Positions 30,301-38,448 of a stretch of 64,000 nucleotides of DNA are shown here, in pieces (position 1 is the stretch's first letter; each line of letters opens with the position of its first letter). Under the pieces are notes generated by a model. It worked only from the letters and a program-made list of their open reading frames with translations, made no database searches and was not told the origin of the DNA. A program made the position numbers and the translations under genes. Origin of the DNA: Mucilaginibacter sp. PAMB04168 (lineage in GTDB: Bacteria > Bacteroidota > Bacteroidia > Sphingobacteriales > Sphingobacteriaceae); contig NZ_CP155079.2 in the NCBI RefSeq assembly GCF_039634365.2, positions 310,001-374,000 on the forward strand, given 5' to 3'.

Positions 30301-30525
30301 GACAGCAATGGTGAATTTTCCGATTGCATCCGACATCGTTTTTCTGGCGTTGCTACCTTTGGTCGCAATCACCGCACCGATCACCGGCTCTCCGCCTTTA
30401 TCGGTAACCGTTCCTCTCAGCGTTACGCTGTTTTGGGCCTGCGTTCCCAAAGCCTTAAAAAGCAGAAGCAAGACCAGAAAAGAAATCTTTGAAAATCGCT
30501 TTTTTGTATTTTTAATGATGATCAT
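27391..30525 (-). CDS. SusC-like TonB-dependent transporter (first pair)
   Basis: Full-length SusC/RagA transporter, 1044 residues: signal peptide (ending GTQAQ), carboxypeptidase-regulatory-like domain (about 33-110; LRGTVTDKGGEPVIGA), TonB-box-like segment MNEVIVVGYGQQKK, plug (LILVDGIERS; GVILVTTKRG) and barrel ending FNLGLDITL. First gene of the minus-strand operon; AAGGAAATG precedes the start at 30525, giving a modest ribosome-binding site. It should import xylan-type oligosaccharides into the periplasm, where the GH43, GH31, GH97, GH27 and GH3 enzymes encoded on the other strand finish degradation. Confidence 0.95.
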   Translation of the reverse strand: MIIIKNTKKRFSKISFLVLLLLFKALGTQAQNSVTLRGTVTDKGGEPVIGAVIATKGSNARKTMSDAIGKFTIAVPSGTTVLVVSYVGMLTKEVSVSGNSPINVVLDGETKAMNEVIVVGYGQQKKTSVVGAITQTTGKVLERTGGVTNLGMALTGNLPGVVTTSSTGMPGSEDPQILIRGQSSWNNSSPLILVDGIERSISSLDISSVESISVLKDASATAVYGVRGANGVILVTTKRGVEGKPQIQIRSNVTAKVASRLPEKYDSYDALMIKNRIIERESIVDPNVWSGYTPKLIIDKYRNPANAEEWDRYPNVNWEDELFRNKAMSYNTAANVSGGSKFVTYFAGIDLVREGDLFKTFPNSRGYESNFGYNRTNVRSNLDFNLTKTTKFSTKLFGSNGVRQLPYNMADGEQAFWSSAYRTAPDSFRPFYSDGTYGYFPSAIQDQPNAAFWLAFSGVEKRTATQLTTDFILQQQLDMITKGLSFRSSLSLDNSFLERRRGINDQNNPAQRKWISPSTGFASYEQSRNTGTQFDFTDAIAWSVAPGEVDRAATYRNVNYQFQLNYARMFGDHDVTAMGLMQRQRTARGGAFPTFREDWVFRVTYAYKAKYLLEANGAYNGSEQFGPDYRFAFFPSLSLGWTLSNEKFMKNLAFVDLLKIRSSWGKIGDDNLGGARWPFRDAYQYTGNTPMGSPAIATPYTIYRVGTMGNPNLSWETVEKRNLGVDYSFLKGKISGNVDVFRDRRTDVMVNGGARAIPSFYGFGLNAPRANLGEVISKGYEVELRLTHTFNNNIRIWANTAVTHAENKTIFRDDPELTPAYQKQAGYAIGQTRTYIDNGFIKSWDDIYGSTARLSNNQNRLPGDYNIVDYNADGIIDDKDRAPFGYTSNPQNTYNASLGFEWKRLSLFVQFYAVNNVTREVIFPDYQGKSNVVFVEKPFWYLQDGGGEVPPPRWTVLDAFGGDGTRYYYDASYIRLKNAEIGYSLPTNYVSKLGLKTCRIFVNGNNLLLWTKMLDDRESNFSGDPRGGAYPTVRRFNLGLDITL

Positions 30526-31674
30526 TTCCTTGAGAATGAATAAGTAATGGTTTTTACTAATTGGTTGGTGAATTTTTTACTGGCGTAATGCGCCTTACCA
30601 AACATCGATGTGGTTTGAGTAAGGCATCCAGTTAACTAAACTTATCGCACTCTGTTGTCTATTATAATACCCTCTCCATCAGGCCCAACCGGCAGGCCAT
30701 TTTTTGAATCGGAACAAAGGGTTTCTAATAATTTGATTGGAGAAGTAAACCTGTTACCATATACGGCTCAATATTTCTGGTTTCGTAATTGATTAGTTAG
30801 TTAAAAAATTCATTGTTAGCAGCTACAACTTTATAGCTGCGCACAGGTAGGCTACGTCGGTGTTCTCATGACGATCGAGGTTTAATCAGTAATTGGTTAT
30901 GTGTTCGAGCAAAAGGAAAGGCAGAAGTAATTGCCCCGGTTTATAACATGCTGTTGAACAAATCAAATTTATCAGCCTGAATCATGAAAAAGTTACGCTG
31001 TCGTTGAAAAAGATAGCATAAATGTCAATTGTACACTAAAAATATTTACGCGCTTGTGTTTTTGTAATATTCTGATTGATAAGAGTTTGTGGTAATCGTA
31101 AAAGCGCTTGTAAAGAAACGAATGATTGTTTGCGTCATTTTGCTATGACGCAACAATAAAGTTGTTTGGCAATGTTGAAAATTGATATGAGGCGCTTAAA
31201 TGCTATTAATAATTAAAGCATTAATGCAAAGCTGCGGCATTTTAATATGGCCGTTTAGTTATATATCAAGGCAGGGTTTGCTGAAAGTAAGATTACTGTA
31301 ACAGCGCTAGGGCCTGCGGCGTAAGGCTGCGGAATTGGACTTTTGTGACGTTTAAGCTAACTGGTTAACACTTGTTGAATATGGCGTTCAATTAGTTTAT
31401 GCATGGAAATTACTCTTTAAAATATCTCGCTTTTAAGGCATGTTTTCTTTTTCTACTGTCCATTGGGCGTCGTTGGATAGTTCGGGTAATCGTATTGGCT
31501 GTTGTCCGATTTTTAAAGATACTTTAAGTCAACTCAACCTAAACGGATAACGGTAATGTTGCAGATCGCCTTTACACATCTTTCCTATTATTTTGAACAA
31601 TTGCCATACGTTACGAGTGCTTCATCAACTACTTTAGCCGGTAACCAACATAATCATAAACTTAAAACCGATTC
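30526..31674. other. 1.15-kb divergent intergenic region
   Basis: No convincing gene is present between the divergent susC (minus) and GH43 (plus) starts. The sequence is AT-rich and must hold the promoters of both operons. I see one long imperfect inverted repeat (31125-31157) and the octamer GCGCTTGT twice (31050-31057 and 31104-31111), the second inside AAGCGCTT, a LacI-type half-site look. TAAATTTG on the minus strand (30964-30971) fits the -7 consensus but would leave a leader of over 400 bases. A small RNA or remnants of a lost regulator are possible but unsupported. Confidence 0.5.
31125..31157. promoter_or_regulatory. Imperfect inverted repeat, candidate operator
   Basis: Arms of 14 and 13 bases (left 31125-31138, right 31145-31157) separated by TTTGCT; the core is TTGCGTCAT/ATGACGCAA with one bulged T. 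There is no T-run after it, so it does not look like a terminator. TTGCGTCA also occurs once upstream of the GH97 gene (2203-2210). It may be a binding site for the unseen PUL regulator. Confidence 0.4.
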
Positions 31675-33090
31675 ATGGATCTGAAAACAAAAAGCATTTT
31701 GTTAAGCTGTTTTGGGGTGTTGTTATTTTCAACCTCGTTGCTGGCTCAAAACCCTGTTATTCAAACCCATTATTCACCCGATCCGGCACCGCTGGTGCAT
31801 AACGGTACTGTTTACGTATACACAGGCGACGACATTCCAGGTTATGATTTTTATTACATGACCAAATGGCGGGTGCATTCATCAAACGATATGGTGAACT
31901 GGACAGACCATGGTTCTCCAATTGCGCTCGAGTCTTTCTCATGGGCAAGAGACCGCGCATGGGCTGCCCAGTGTATAGCACGTAACGGTAAGTTTTACTG
32001 GTACATATGTGCGCAAACTACTGCAAACAATATGGCAATAGGCGTCGCCGTATCAGATAAGCCAACAGGGCCTTTTCGGGATGCCTTAAATAAGCCGCTT
32101 ATTACTACAGGCAATTGGTCAAACATTGATCCTACCGTTTATATTGATGATGATGGGCAAGCTTACCTTTACTGGGGCAACGGTAGTTTATACTACGTAA
32201 AACTAAATACTGATATGATTTCCTATTCGGGTGAGATTATGCAGGTACCGCAAACAGCAGAGAGCTTTGGTGGCGTAAGGCGTGCCAGGAATGCTAACGG
32301 GCAGAACGGCAGCGAAACTGCACAAAATAAAGATATGTATGTAGAAGGGCCCTGGTTTTATAAGCACGCCGGCAAGTATTATCTTATGTATGCAGGAATG
32401 GGGAAGGGCGGAGAGACGCTGTCATACACCATGAGCGATAAGGCCACAGGACCGTGGAAATACCAAGGCAGAATCATGGCCGATCAGCCTGCCAATAGTT
32501 TTACTAATCATGGTGGCATTATTGATTTTAAGGGCAAGTCTTATTTGTTCTACCATACCGGTTTATTGCCGGGTGGTGGCAGTTACGGACGCTCAACTGC
32601 AATAGAAGAGTTTAAGTACAACCCAGATGGAACAATACCGGTGGTAAAAATGACGAAAGCAGGTGTTGGGCCTGTTGGTTTATTAAATCCTTACAAAAGG
32701 ACGGAAGCAGAAACCATCGCTTGGGCCGAAAAGTGTAGTATAGATGAGAATAAGGCTACAGGTGTTTATGTCTCCAAAATACGCACGGGTGGTTATATCA
32801 AAGTACGTTCGGTAGATTTTGGGAGTAACTCGCCCCGAAACTTCTCTGCTAACATTGCTGCAGGCCTGGATGGAGGCATATTAGAAGTACGTGCAGATAG
32901 CCTTACCGGAATAAAACTGGCTAATATTAGTGTACCGCGTACAGGAGGCTGGACAATGTGGAAACAACTTTCATCCGCTGTTGATACAGCTGTAACCGGC
33001 GTGCACGATATTTACTTCGTTTTTAAGGGCCAGAATATAACAGCCGGGAGAGAACTTTATAATTTTGATTATTGGAAATTTGAACACTAA
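31675..33090 (+). CDS. GH43-CBM6 arabinofuranosidase/xylosidase
   Basis: Secreted 471-residue enzyme: signal peptide ending SLLAQ, GH43 propeller and C-terminal CBM6 (from RTEAETIAW, ending NFDYWKFEH). Catalytic residues: Asp36 (YSPDPAP), Asp152 (NIDPTVYIDDDGQ) and Glu224 (YVEGPWFY). It is a paralogue of the GH43-CBM6 enzymes at 7182 and 13535 and lacks the blade duplication of the former. Transcribed divergently from the SusCD operon and followed by a GH2 gene 186 bp on. Likely removes arabinose or xylose from xylan side chains. Confidence 0.92.
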   Translation: MDLKTKSILLSCFGVLLFSTSLLAQNPVIQTHYSPDPAPLVHNGTVYVYTGDDIPGYDFYYMTKWRVHSSNDMVNWTDHGSPIALESFSWARDRAWAAQCIARNGKFYWYICAQTTANNMAIGVAVSDKPTGPFRDALNKPLITTGNWSNIDPTVYIDDDGQAYLYWGNGSLYYVKLNTDMISYSGEIMQVPQTAESFGGVRRARNANGQNGSETAQNKDMYVEGPWFYKHAGKYYLMYAGMGKGGETLSYTMSDKATGPWKYQGRIMADQPANSFTNHGGIIDFKGKSYLFYHTGLLPGGGSYGRSTAIEEFKYNPDGTIPVVKMTKAGVGPVGLLNPYKRTEAETIAWAEKCSIDENKATGVYVSKIRTGGYIKVRSVDFGSNSPRNFSANIAAGLDGGILEVRADSLTGIKLANISVPRTGGWTMWKQLSSAVDTAVTGVHDIYFVFKGQNITAGRELYNFDYWKFEH

Positions 33091-33276
33091 CCACTAAGTT
33101 GCATATAACTTAAAATCGCTTACTGTTTTTCGGGCCGTTTGTTGAGCAATAAGCGGTAAGGTTAATCTGCAATACCGGTTATTTGGTAACCTGGAGCCCC
33201 TGCATATTGCCTAGAAAAGCTGGCACAGGAGGCTGATTTCAGAGTTCATATTTAACAGTTAAACCCTATTTACAAA

Positions 33277-36200
33277 ATGCGTTTTTTATATGTTTCCGGC
33301 TTGAAGCTATTGTTAATAGCCGCCTTGATATGCTATTATATGCAAACTAATGCGCAGTCCGGTCTTCAGACAGGCGTAGGTTTTCCTGCCGAAATTGAAA
33401 ACCCTGAGATTACCGGTATCGGTAAGGAACCGCATCATGCTACACTGATGCCTTATGCAAACCTGCAGGAGGCTTTGCGAGCTAAGCGGCACGCTTCTTC
33501 TTTTAGCAGGAGCCTGAACGGGCTATGGAAATTCAATTGGGTGCCCACGCCGCAATTACGTCCTATTAACTTTTATAACCCTGAGTTTGATGTTTCGTCC
33601 TGAAAAGAGATCCCTGTACCATCAAATTGGGAAGTTGAAGGATATGGAACTCCTTTTTACCGCAATTTGGGATACACCATTAAAAAAGATTTCCCGCACG
33701 TTATGAGCGAGCCGGATCAAAAATATACGGCATTTAAGGAGCGCAACCCGGTAGGAAGTTACCGAAGAGAGTTTGAGGTTCCAGCAGAGTGGGCTGGCCG
33801 GCGGCAGTTTATTACGTTCGACGGTGTTGACTGCGCCTTTTTTTTATGGGTGAACGGCAAAAAGGTGGGCTATAGTGTGAACAGTAGAAATGCAGCTGAG
33901 TTTGATGTTACCACGTTATTGAAACCAGGGAAAAATATGATTGCTGTTGAGGTTTATCAATATAGTTCGGGCACTTGGCTTGAAGATCAGGACATGTGGC
34001 GATTACATGGTATTTTTCGGAACGTAACTTTGTGGAGTGCCCCGCAAGTGCACATTCGTGATTTTTTTGTTCAAACCGACCTCGATAAAGAGTACCGGGA
34101 TGCCACTATAAATGTTTCTGCTATCATTAAAAATTATAGCGAGAAAGGTGCCGTGAGCCAGGTAGTTACAGCAACGCTCTACGACCGGAACGGGAAAGAA
34201 ATAGCCAGGGGCAATGCCAATGGGCACCGGCTTAATGCTAAGCAGGAAGAATCTTTGCAGTTAAAATTGCAGCTTGCCAATCCAGATAAGTGGACTGCTG
34301 AAACGCCCAATCTTTATACTTTGGTGTTGTCAGGTTCATCCGGAGAAATTCTTTCTACAAAAGTTGGCGTTCGCAAGATCGAGATTAAGGGCAGGGTTTT
34401 TATGGTAAACGGTGTGCCTATTAAGCTAAAAGGTGTAAACCGTCATGAACATTGGTCGGACGTAGGGCATGCGATTACCGAAGAGCAGATGATCCGCGAT
34501 CTGCAAATCATCAAGCAAGGAAACTGCAACCATGTTCGCACTTGTCATTACTCGGACGACCCACGCTGGTATGAACTATGTGATGAATGGGGCATTTGGT
34601 TGGTTGCCGAGGCGAACATGGAATATCATGGGTACGACAAAAAATTTGATGAGGAACCAACCATAAAAGCGGCCATTGTTGACCGTAATGTAGCTAACAC
34701 TCAAAATTTTAAAAACCACCCTGCAGTTATTATCTGGTCGTTGGGTAATGAAGGGGGTAATGGTGGATCAAATGTAAGGGCTGCCCTTAAAGCTGTTAAA
34801 GCAATAGATAGTACCCGCTTTGTTCACTATGAAAGGTTTGGCACCGGAAAAAATAATCCGGCCGACTTGGATGGCAGAATGTACGGCACTGCCGAAGACT
34901 ATGCCAACGTTGCCAGGAATAAGGAGCTGACCAAACCATTTTATATTTGCGAATTTGTACATGCAATGTTCAACTCTATGGGTTCATTGGAAGAGTATTC
35001 GCAGGTATTTGATAATAATGCCGAAATATTAGGTGGAGCAATATGGGAGTTCCAGGATCAGGGGTTATGGAACAAGCGCGATCCAAAACATCCCATACTG
35101 GCTTACGGCGGGGGCTTTGGCGAATACCCTAACGATCACTACTTTATTCATAAAGGTGTTGTAGCCTGGGACCGGAAGACCGTTAAGCCTCACTTTCCTG
35201 AAATGAAGAAGGCTTTTCAATGGATAGAAACACAGCTGGCGGATCCGGCTAACGGAACCATACGAATCAAAAATAAATACCAGTTCATCTCACTCGACGG
35301 TTTCGACGCTTCGTGGAGCTTAAGCGAAAACGGGCTCGAAATAGCAAAAGGAAAGCTTAAGTATCGACCCATTAACGCCCGGAGTACGGGGTCTGCCAAT
35401 GTTCCTTATAAAATCGAACATCCCAAAGCCGGCGCTGAATACTTTTTGCGCATATCTTACACACAAAAGGAAGCTACGCTGTGGGCTGATAAAGGCTTTG
35501 AAGTGGCTTCTGCACAGTTTAAGCTACCTGTTTACACGCCGCCTGTTAACACAATAGCAGATGTTCATCCGCTTAAATTAGAAGAGAACGTACAGGGTAT
35601 TGTGCTTTCCGGTAATCAGTTTTCGGTAAGTTTCAGTAAAAAAACAGGGTTCATTAATCAAATTAATAAGGCAGGGGTCCCCTTGCTTGCTCCAAATGGC
35701 TCGCCACGTTTGCACCTGTGGCGTGCTGCCCACAGGAACGACGATAATTGGGCTTTTGATATGTGGGAGCGATTTGGCGTAACTACGCTTAATTATAAGT
35801 TGGTGAGCATTAAGGCTGAGCGCGTAAGCAATGCCGCTGTAAAAGTTACTGCAGTTACCCATGCTGATGGAAAGGAAGGTTTTGGCGTATACCATACTGC
35901 AACTTACCTGGTTAAAGGGAGCGGAAACATAGTAGTAGATAACCAGGTGTCTTTTGTTGGGCTGCGAATTAACCTTGCCAGAATAGGCGTGCGTGTTTTG
36001 TTTGATAAGAGCTTTGACAAGATGGCCTTTTATGGACGTGGTCCGTTCGAAAACTATGCTGATCGTAAAAGCGCCGCTGACGTGGGAATTTACGAAATTG
36101 GTGTAAATGATCAGTATGAATATGAAAAACCCATGGAGCGTGGCAATCACGAAGAAGTTAGATGGGCTTCTTTCAGCGGTAAGGGCAAACCGCCCGTATT

Positions 36201-36426
36201 AATCCAGGCTGATGAAAAACTAATGCAGGTAGCGGCGCTTCCACATACCGATGAGCAGATGTATCCGGTAGAATATAAAATTGATCTTCCGGCAAGCACT
36301 GCAACTGTAGTTTGTATATCTACTAAAACGCTTGGTGTGGGCTCAGCCAGTTGTGGCCCGCGTCCTTTGGAATCTTTTCAGGTTTTTTCAGAGCCTACGC
36401 GTTTTTCATATACAATTAAACTATAA
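33277..36426 (+). pseudogene. GH2 beta-galactosidase-family gene interrupted by an in-frame TGA
   Basis: The frame encodes a complete LacZ-type GH2 enzyme of about 1049 codons, but codon 109 (33601-33603) is TGA. The reading FDVSS-stop-KEIPVPSNWEVEGYGTPFY matches the GH2 motif in which Trp stands at this place, so a TGG-to-TGA change is the simplest explanation. Everything else looks intact: signal peptide (ending TNAQ), sugar-binding and Ig-like domains, the barrel with acid/base Glu at codon 492 (WSLGNEGG) and nucleophile at codon 559 (YICEFVHAM), and the C-terminal Bgal_small_N domain. No ATG with a plausible ribosome-binding site restarts the frame. It may be a recent pseudogene, a sequencing error or a readthrough case. 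The ancestral role was exo-removal of beta-galactose or a related sugar. Confidence 0.9.
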
Positions 36427-36591
36427 AATAATGTATTAGTTAAAGTAGCACCTCGGTAATCGGCAGTTGTAATTCAAGCTTTCCAAACTCATCGGGTCTC
36501 TGTTTGACTATTATAGCAATCATATTATTCAAAGTCGAAAAAAGATAGCGAAGTCCAAGCATCTTTATTTTAATGTATGCAACTTAATTTG

Positions 36592-36685
36592 AAGGTATAC
36601 AGCCAGTAGTTTAAGTAAATGTACTCATGAAGGTATACTTGAATTATTAAAGAGCAATACGTGGCTGACTTTTTGCAAGGTATAC
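36592..36685 (+). promoter_or_regulatory. Three direct repeats AAGGTATAC upstream of the PA2169-family gene
   Basis: AAGGTATAC occurs at 36592-36600, 36630-36638 and 36677-36685, the last ending 18 bases before the start codon. The core GTATAC is palindromic. This could be a regulator- or sigma-factor-binding array. A related AGGTATACGTC is found at 4397-4407 upstream of the GH3 gene. Function is unknown. Confidence 0.4.
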
Positions 36686-36703
36686 GTCAAAACATCAGCA
36701 ACT

Positions 36704-37183
36704 ATGGAAAGCATTGGAAAAGCATCATTAAAGAGTAAAGAACAGGTTATAAATGATCTTAATGAGATCCTGAATCTTGTAAATGATGGTAAAGAGGGGT
36801 ATCAGTCAGCAGCAGAAGCAACTGAAAATCCGGAGCTACAAGCATTATTTCTGAAGCTCTCAGGAGAACGGATTGTTTACGCAGCAGAGCTGAAAGAGCA
36901 TATCGCCACGCATGGAGAGGATGCTGATAATGAAAATGGCGGTTTACTGGGTGGGTTACACCGTACCTGGTTAACTATAAAACAAGCATTAAGCAGCAAG
37001 GAGGACAAAGCTATTTTAAATGCTATTACCACCGGTGAGAAAGCCGCTATAGAAAAATACAACGAATGCATAGCTGACTATGCAGATCATGCAGACCACC
37101 TGACACTGCTAACCGAGCAGCGCGACGGCATAAAAGCCGCACTGGTTGAGATTGAGAAGCAGATCATTCAACAAGGTGCATAA
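36704..37183 (+). CDS. PA2169/DUF2383 family ferritin-like four-helix protein
   Basis: Cytoplasmic, almost wholly helical 159-residue protein. The family signature is visible in VINDLNEILNLVNDGKEGY, then ELQALFLKLSGER, GGLLGGLHRTWLTIKQAL and ITTGEKAAIEKYNE: carboxylate-rich helices typical of ferritin-like bundles that could hold a di-iron site. Members are often stress-induced and of unproven biochemical function. It is a single-gene unit with its own terminator directly after the stop codon and a repeated AAGGTATAC motif in the promoter region, unrelated to the flanking carbohydrate loci. Confidence 0.88.
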   Translation: MESIGKASLKSKEQVINDLNEILNLVNDGKEGYQSAAEATENPELQALFLKLSGERIVYAAELKEHIATHGEDADNENGGLLGGLHRTWLTIKQALSSKEDKAILNAITTGEKAAIEKYNECIADYADHADHLTLLTEQRDGIKAALVEIEKQIIQQGA

Positions 37184-37217
37184 AAAAAAGGGTTGCTTGA
37201 AAGCAACCCTTTTTTTT
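37182..37217. terminator. Bidirectional intrinsic terminator
   Basis: Stem GGGTTGCT/AGCAACCC (37190-37197 and 37202-37209) with a TGAA loop, eight A before and eight T after. It serves the PA2169-family gene and, read on the other strand, the convergent esterase gene. Confidence 0.93.
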
Positions 37218-37396
37218 ATGTTTTTCGGTACAAGGAATGAAAACGCGTAACGGCCTTAAAATGGTAAACACAAGTGTTGCTACCACCTCCATAACGGTAA
37301 AGTTCTTTAACTGGGCAAAGTGTTTATGATAAAACTTACTCATTATACGCATAGTCAGTGTACATTAGATGTATGAGCGTTCAACCATAATCTTTC

Positions 37397-38314
37397 TCAA
37401 GGTATCAGGTGGTTTGACGATAGCCAATTATATAAGTGATTAATCCACTTGTCATTTGTAGTCGTATTGTTCAGGCCATAACCGTGCCCACCAGCCTGGT
37501 ATATATGTATTTCGGCCTTAACTCCATGTGCGGATAACGATTTAAAATAGTTAATGCTATTTCCTACCGGTACTACTTTGTCGTTGGCACTATGAATCAG
37601 AAATGCCGGAGGTGTATTATCAGTTACCTGCATTTCGTTAGAATATTCCTTGGTCTTCTCTGCACTGGCATTTTCACCAATAAGCGCTTTTTTCGACCCT
37701 TTGTGTAACAAGCTGTCCTGAAAGCTAATGACAGGGTAAACTAATATCGAGAAATTTGGCCTTAAACTTATACTGTCGGGGTTCGCTATCAGTGCTTTTT
37801 GGTAATGAGTGGATAAAGTTGACGCTAAATGACCACCTGCCGAAAATCCGGCAATACCTATTTTGTCGGGTGCTATGTGCCACTCGGCCGCGCGCTGCCT
37901 TACTATTTGTATAGCCCTTTGTGCATCCTGTAGTGGCCCAATCTCTTTATTCTGCATGGTCTCATCGTTAGGTAGTCGATATTTTAAAACAAACGCGGCA
38001 ATCCCCCGGGTATTCAACTCACGGGCAACATTACGTCCTTCATCATTTACTACCAAGTAAGAGTAACCACCGCCTGGGCAAATAATAACTGCGGTTCCGT
38101 TTGCTAAAGCTGCATCTGGTAAATAGGCTGTAAGTGTAGGAAAAACTACTTTACTTACCTTGCCGCGCTTAACGGTAGTGTCATTAACCTCGCGTATACT
38201 ACTCTCTTTGGCATTGGGCACAATTTTATAAAGTGGCACAACGGTTTGAGCCTTTGCATTAAGTAAATTAAGCAAAAGGCCTAGTCCAAGCATCATAATT
38301 GGTAATCTTCTCAT
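37397..38314 (-). CDS. Secreted alpha/beta-hydrolase carbohydrate esterase
   Basis: Esterase of 305 residues with a signal peptide (ending NAKAQ), oxyanion motif CPGGGYS, nucleophile Ser158 in GFSAGG, Asp245 in HSANDK and His277 in GGHGYG. This is the BD-FAE/acetyl-xylan-esterase-like fold used by bacteria to remove O-acetyl or feruloyl groups from sugars. It is a paralogue of the truncated esterase at 1-534. This copy is divergent from a sialidase gene, and the GntR-type operator at 38353 lies 38 bp before its start codon. It may therefore deacetylate O-acetylated sialic acids, standing in for NanS; that substrate is an inference from position. Confidence 0.88.
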   Translation of the reverse strand: MRRLPIMMLGLGLLLNLLNAKAQTVVPLYKIVPNAKESSIREVNDTTVKRGKVSKVVFPTLTAYLPDAALANGTAVIICPGGGYSYLVVNDEGRNVARELNTRGIAAFVLKYRLPNDETMQNKEIGPLQDAQRAIQIVRQRAAEWHIAPDKIGIAGFSAGGHLASTLSTHYQKALIANPDSISLRPNFSILVYPVISFQDSLLHKGSKKALIGENASAEKTKEYSNEMQVTDNTPPAFLIHSANDKVVPVGNSINYFKSLSAHGVKAEIHIYQAGGHGYGLNNTTTNDKWINHLYNWLSSNHLIP

Positions 38315-38352
38315 TTTATATAACTGGATATACCACGAAAATAATAAATTAA

Positions 38353-38365
38353 TATGTAGTACATA
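38353..38365. promoter_or_regulatory. Candidate GntR (NanR-like) operator, copy 1
   Basis: TATGTAGTACATA, a perfect palindrome around one central base. It lies between the divergent esterase and sialidase genes, 20 bases upstream of a -7 element, so a bound repressor would cover the promoter of the sialidase and possibly that of the esterase. Confidence 0.8.
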
Positions 38366-38385
38366 AATATTTATAATGAATTAGT

Positions 38386-38393
38386 TAACTTTG
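38386..38393 (+). promoter_or_regulatory. Candidate -7 element of the sialidase promoter
   Basis: TAACTTTG matches the Bacteroidota consensus TAnnTTTG. It lies 55 bases upstream of the ATG at 38449. A clear -33 TTTG is not visible. Confidence 0.55.
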
Positions 38394-38448
38394 ATTATCA
38401 AGCACCTGCTTGAATTTCTTAATCAATCCATTAACCAATTTGAAACCG

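Noticed and set aside
30964-30971. TAAATTTG on the minus strand as susC promoter
   Set aside because: It would leave a leader of more than 400 bases and lacks a -33 TTTG; not reported as a promoter.
33667-36426. Separate GH2 gene starting at TTG 33667
   Set aside because: The frame is continuous with 33277-33603 across one TGA, and TTG lies in the middle of a conserved motif; treated as one interrupted gene.
37164-37352. Minus-strand 62-codon frame between the two terminator-flanked genes
   Set aside because: It runs through the terminator hairpin and has no supporting features.
38410-38448. TTG-initiated extension of the lipoprotein sialidase
   Set aside because: ATG 38449 gives a proper lipoprotein signal with the Cys at residue 26.
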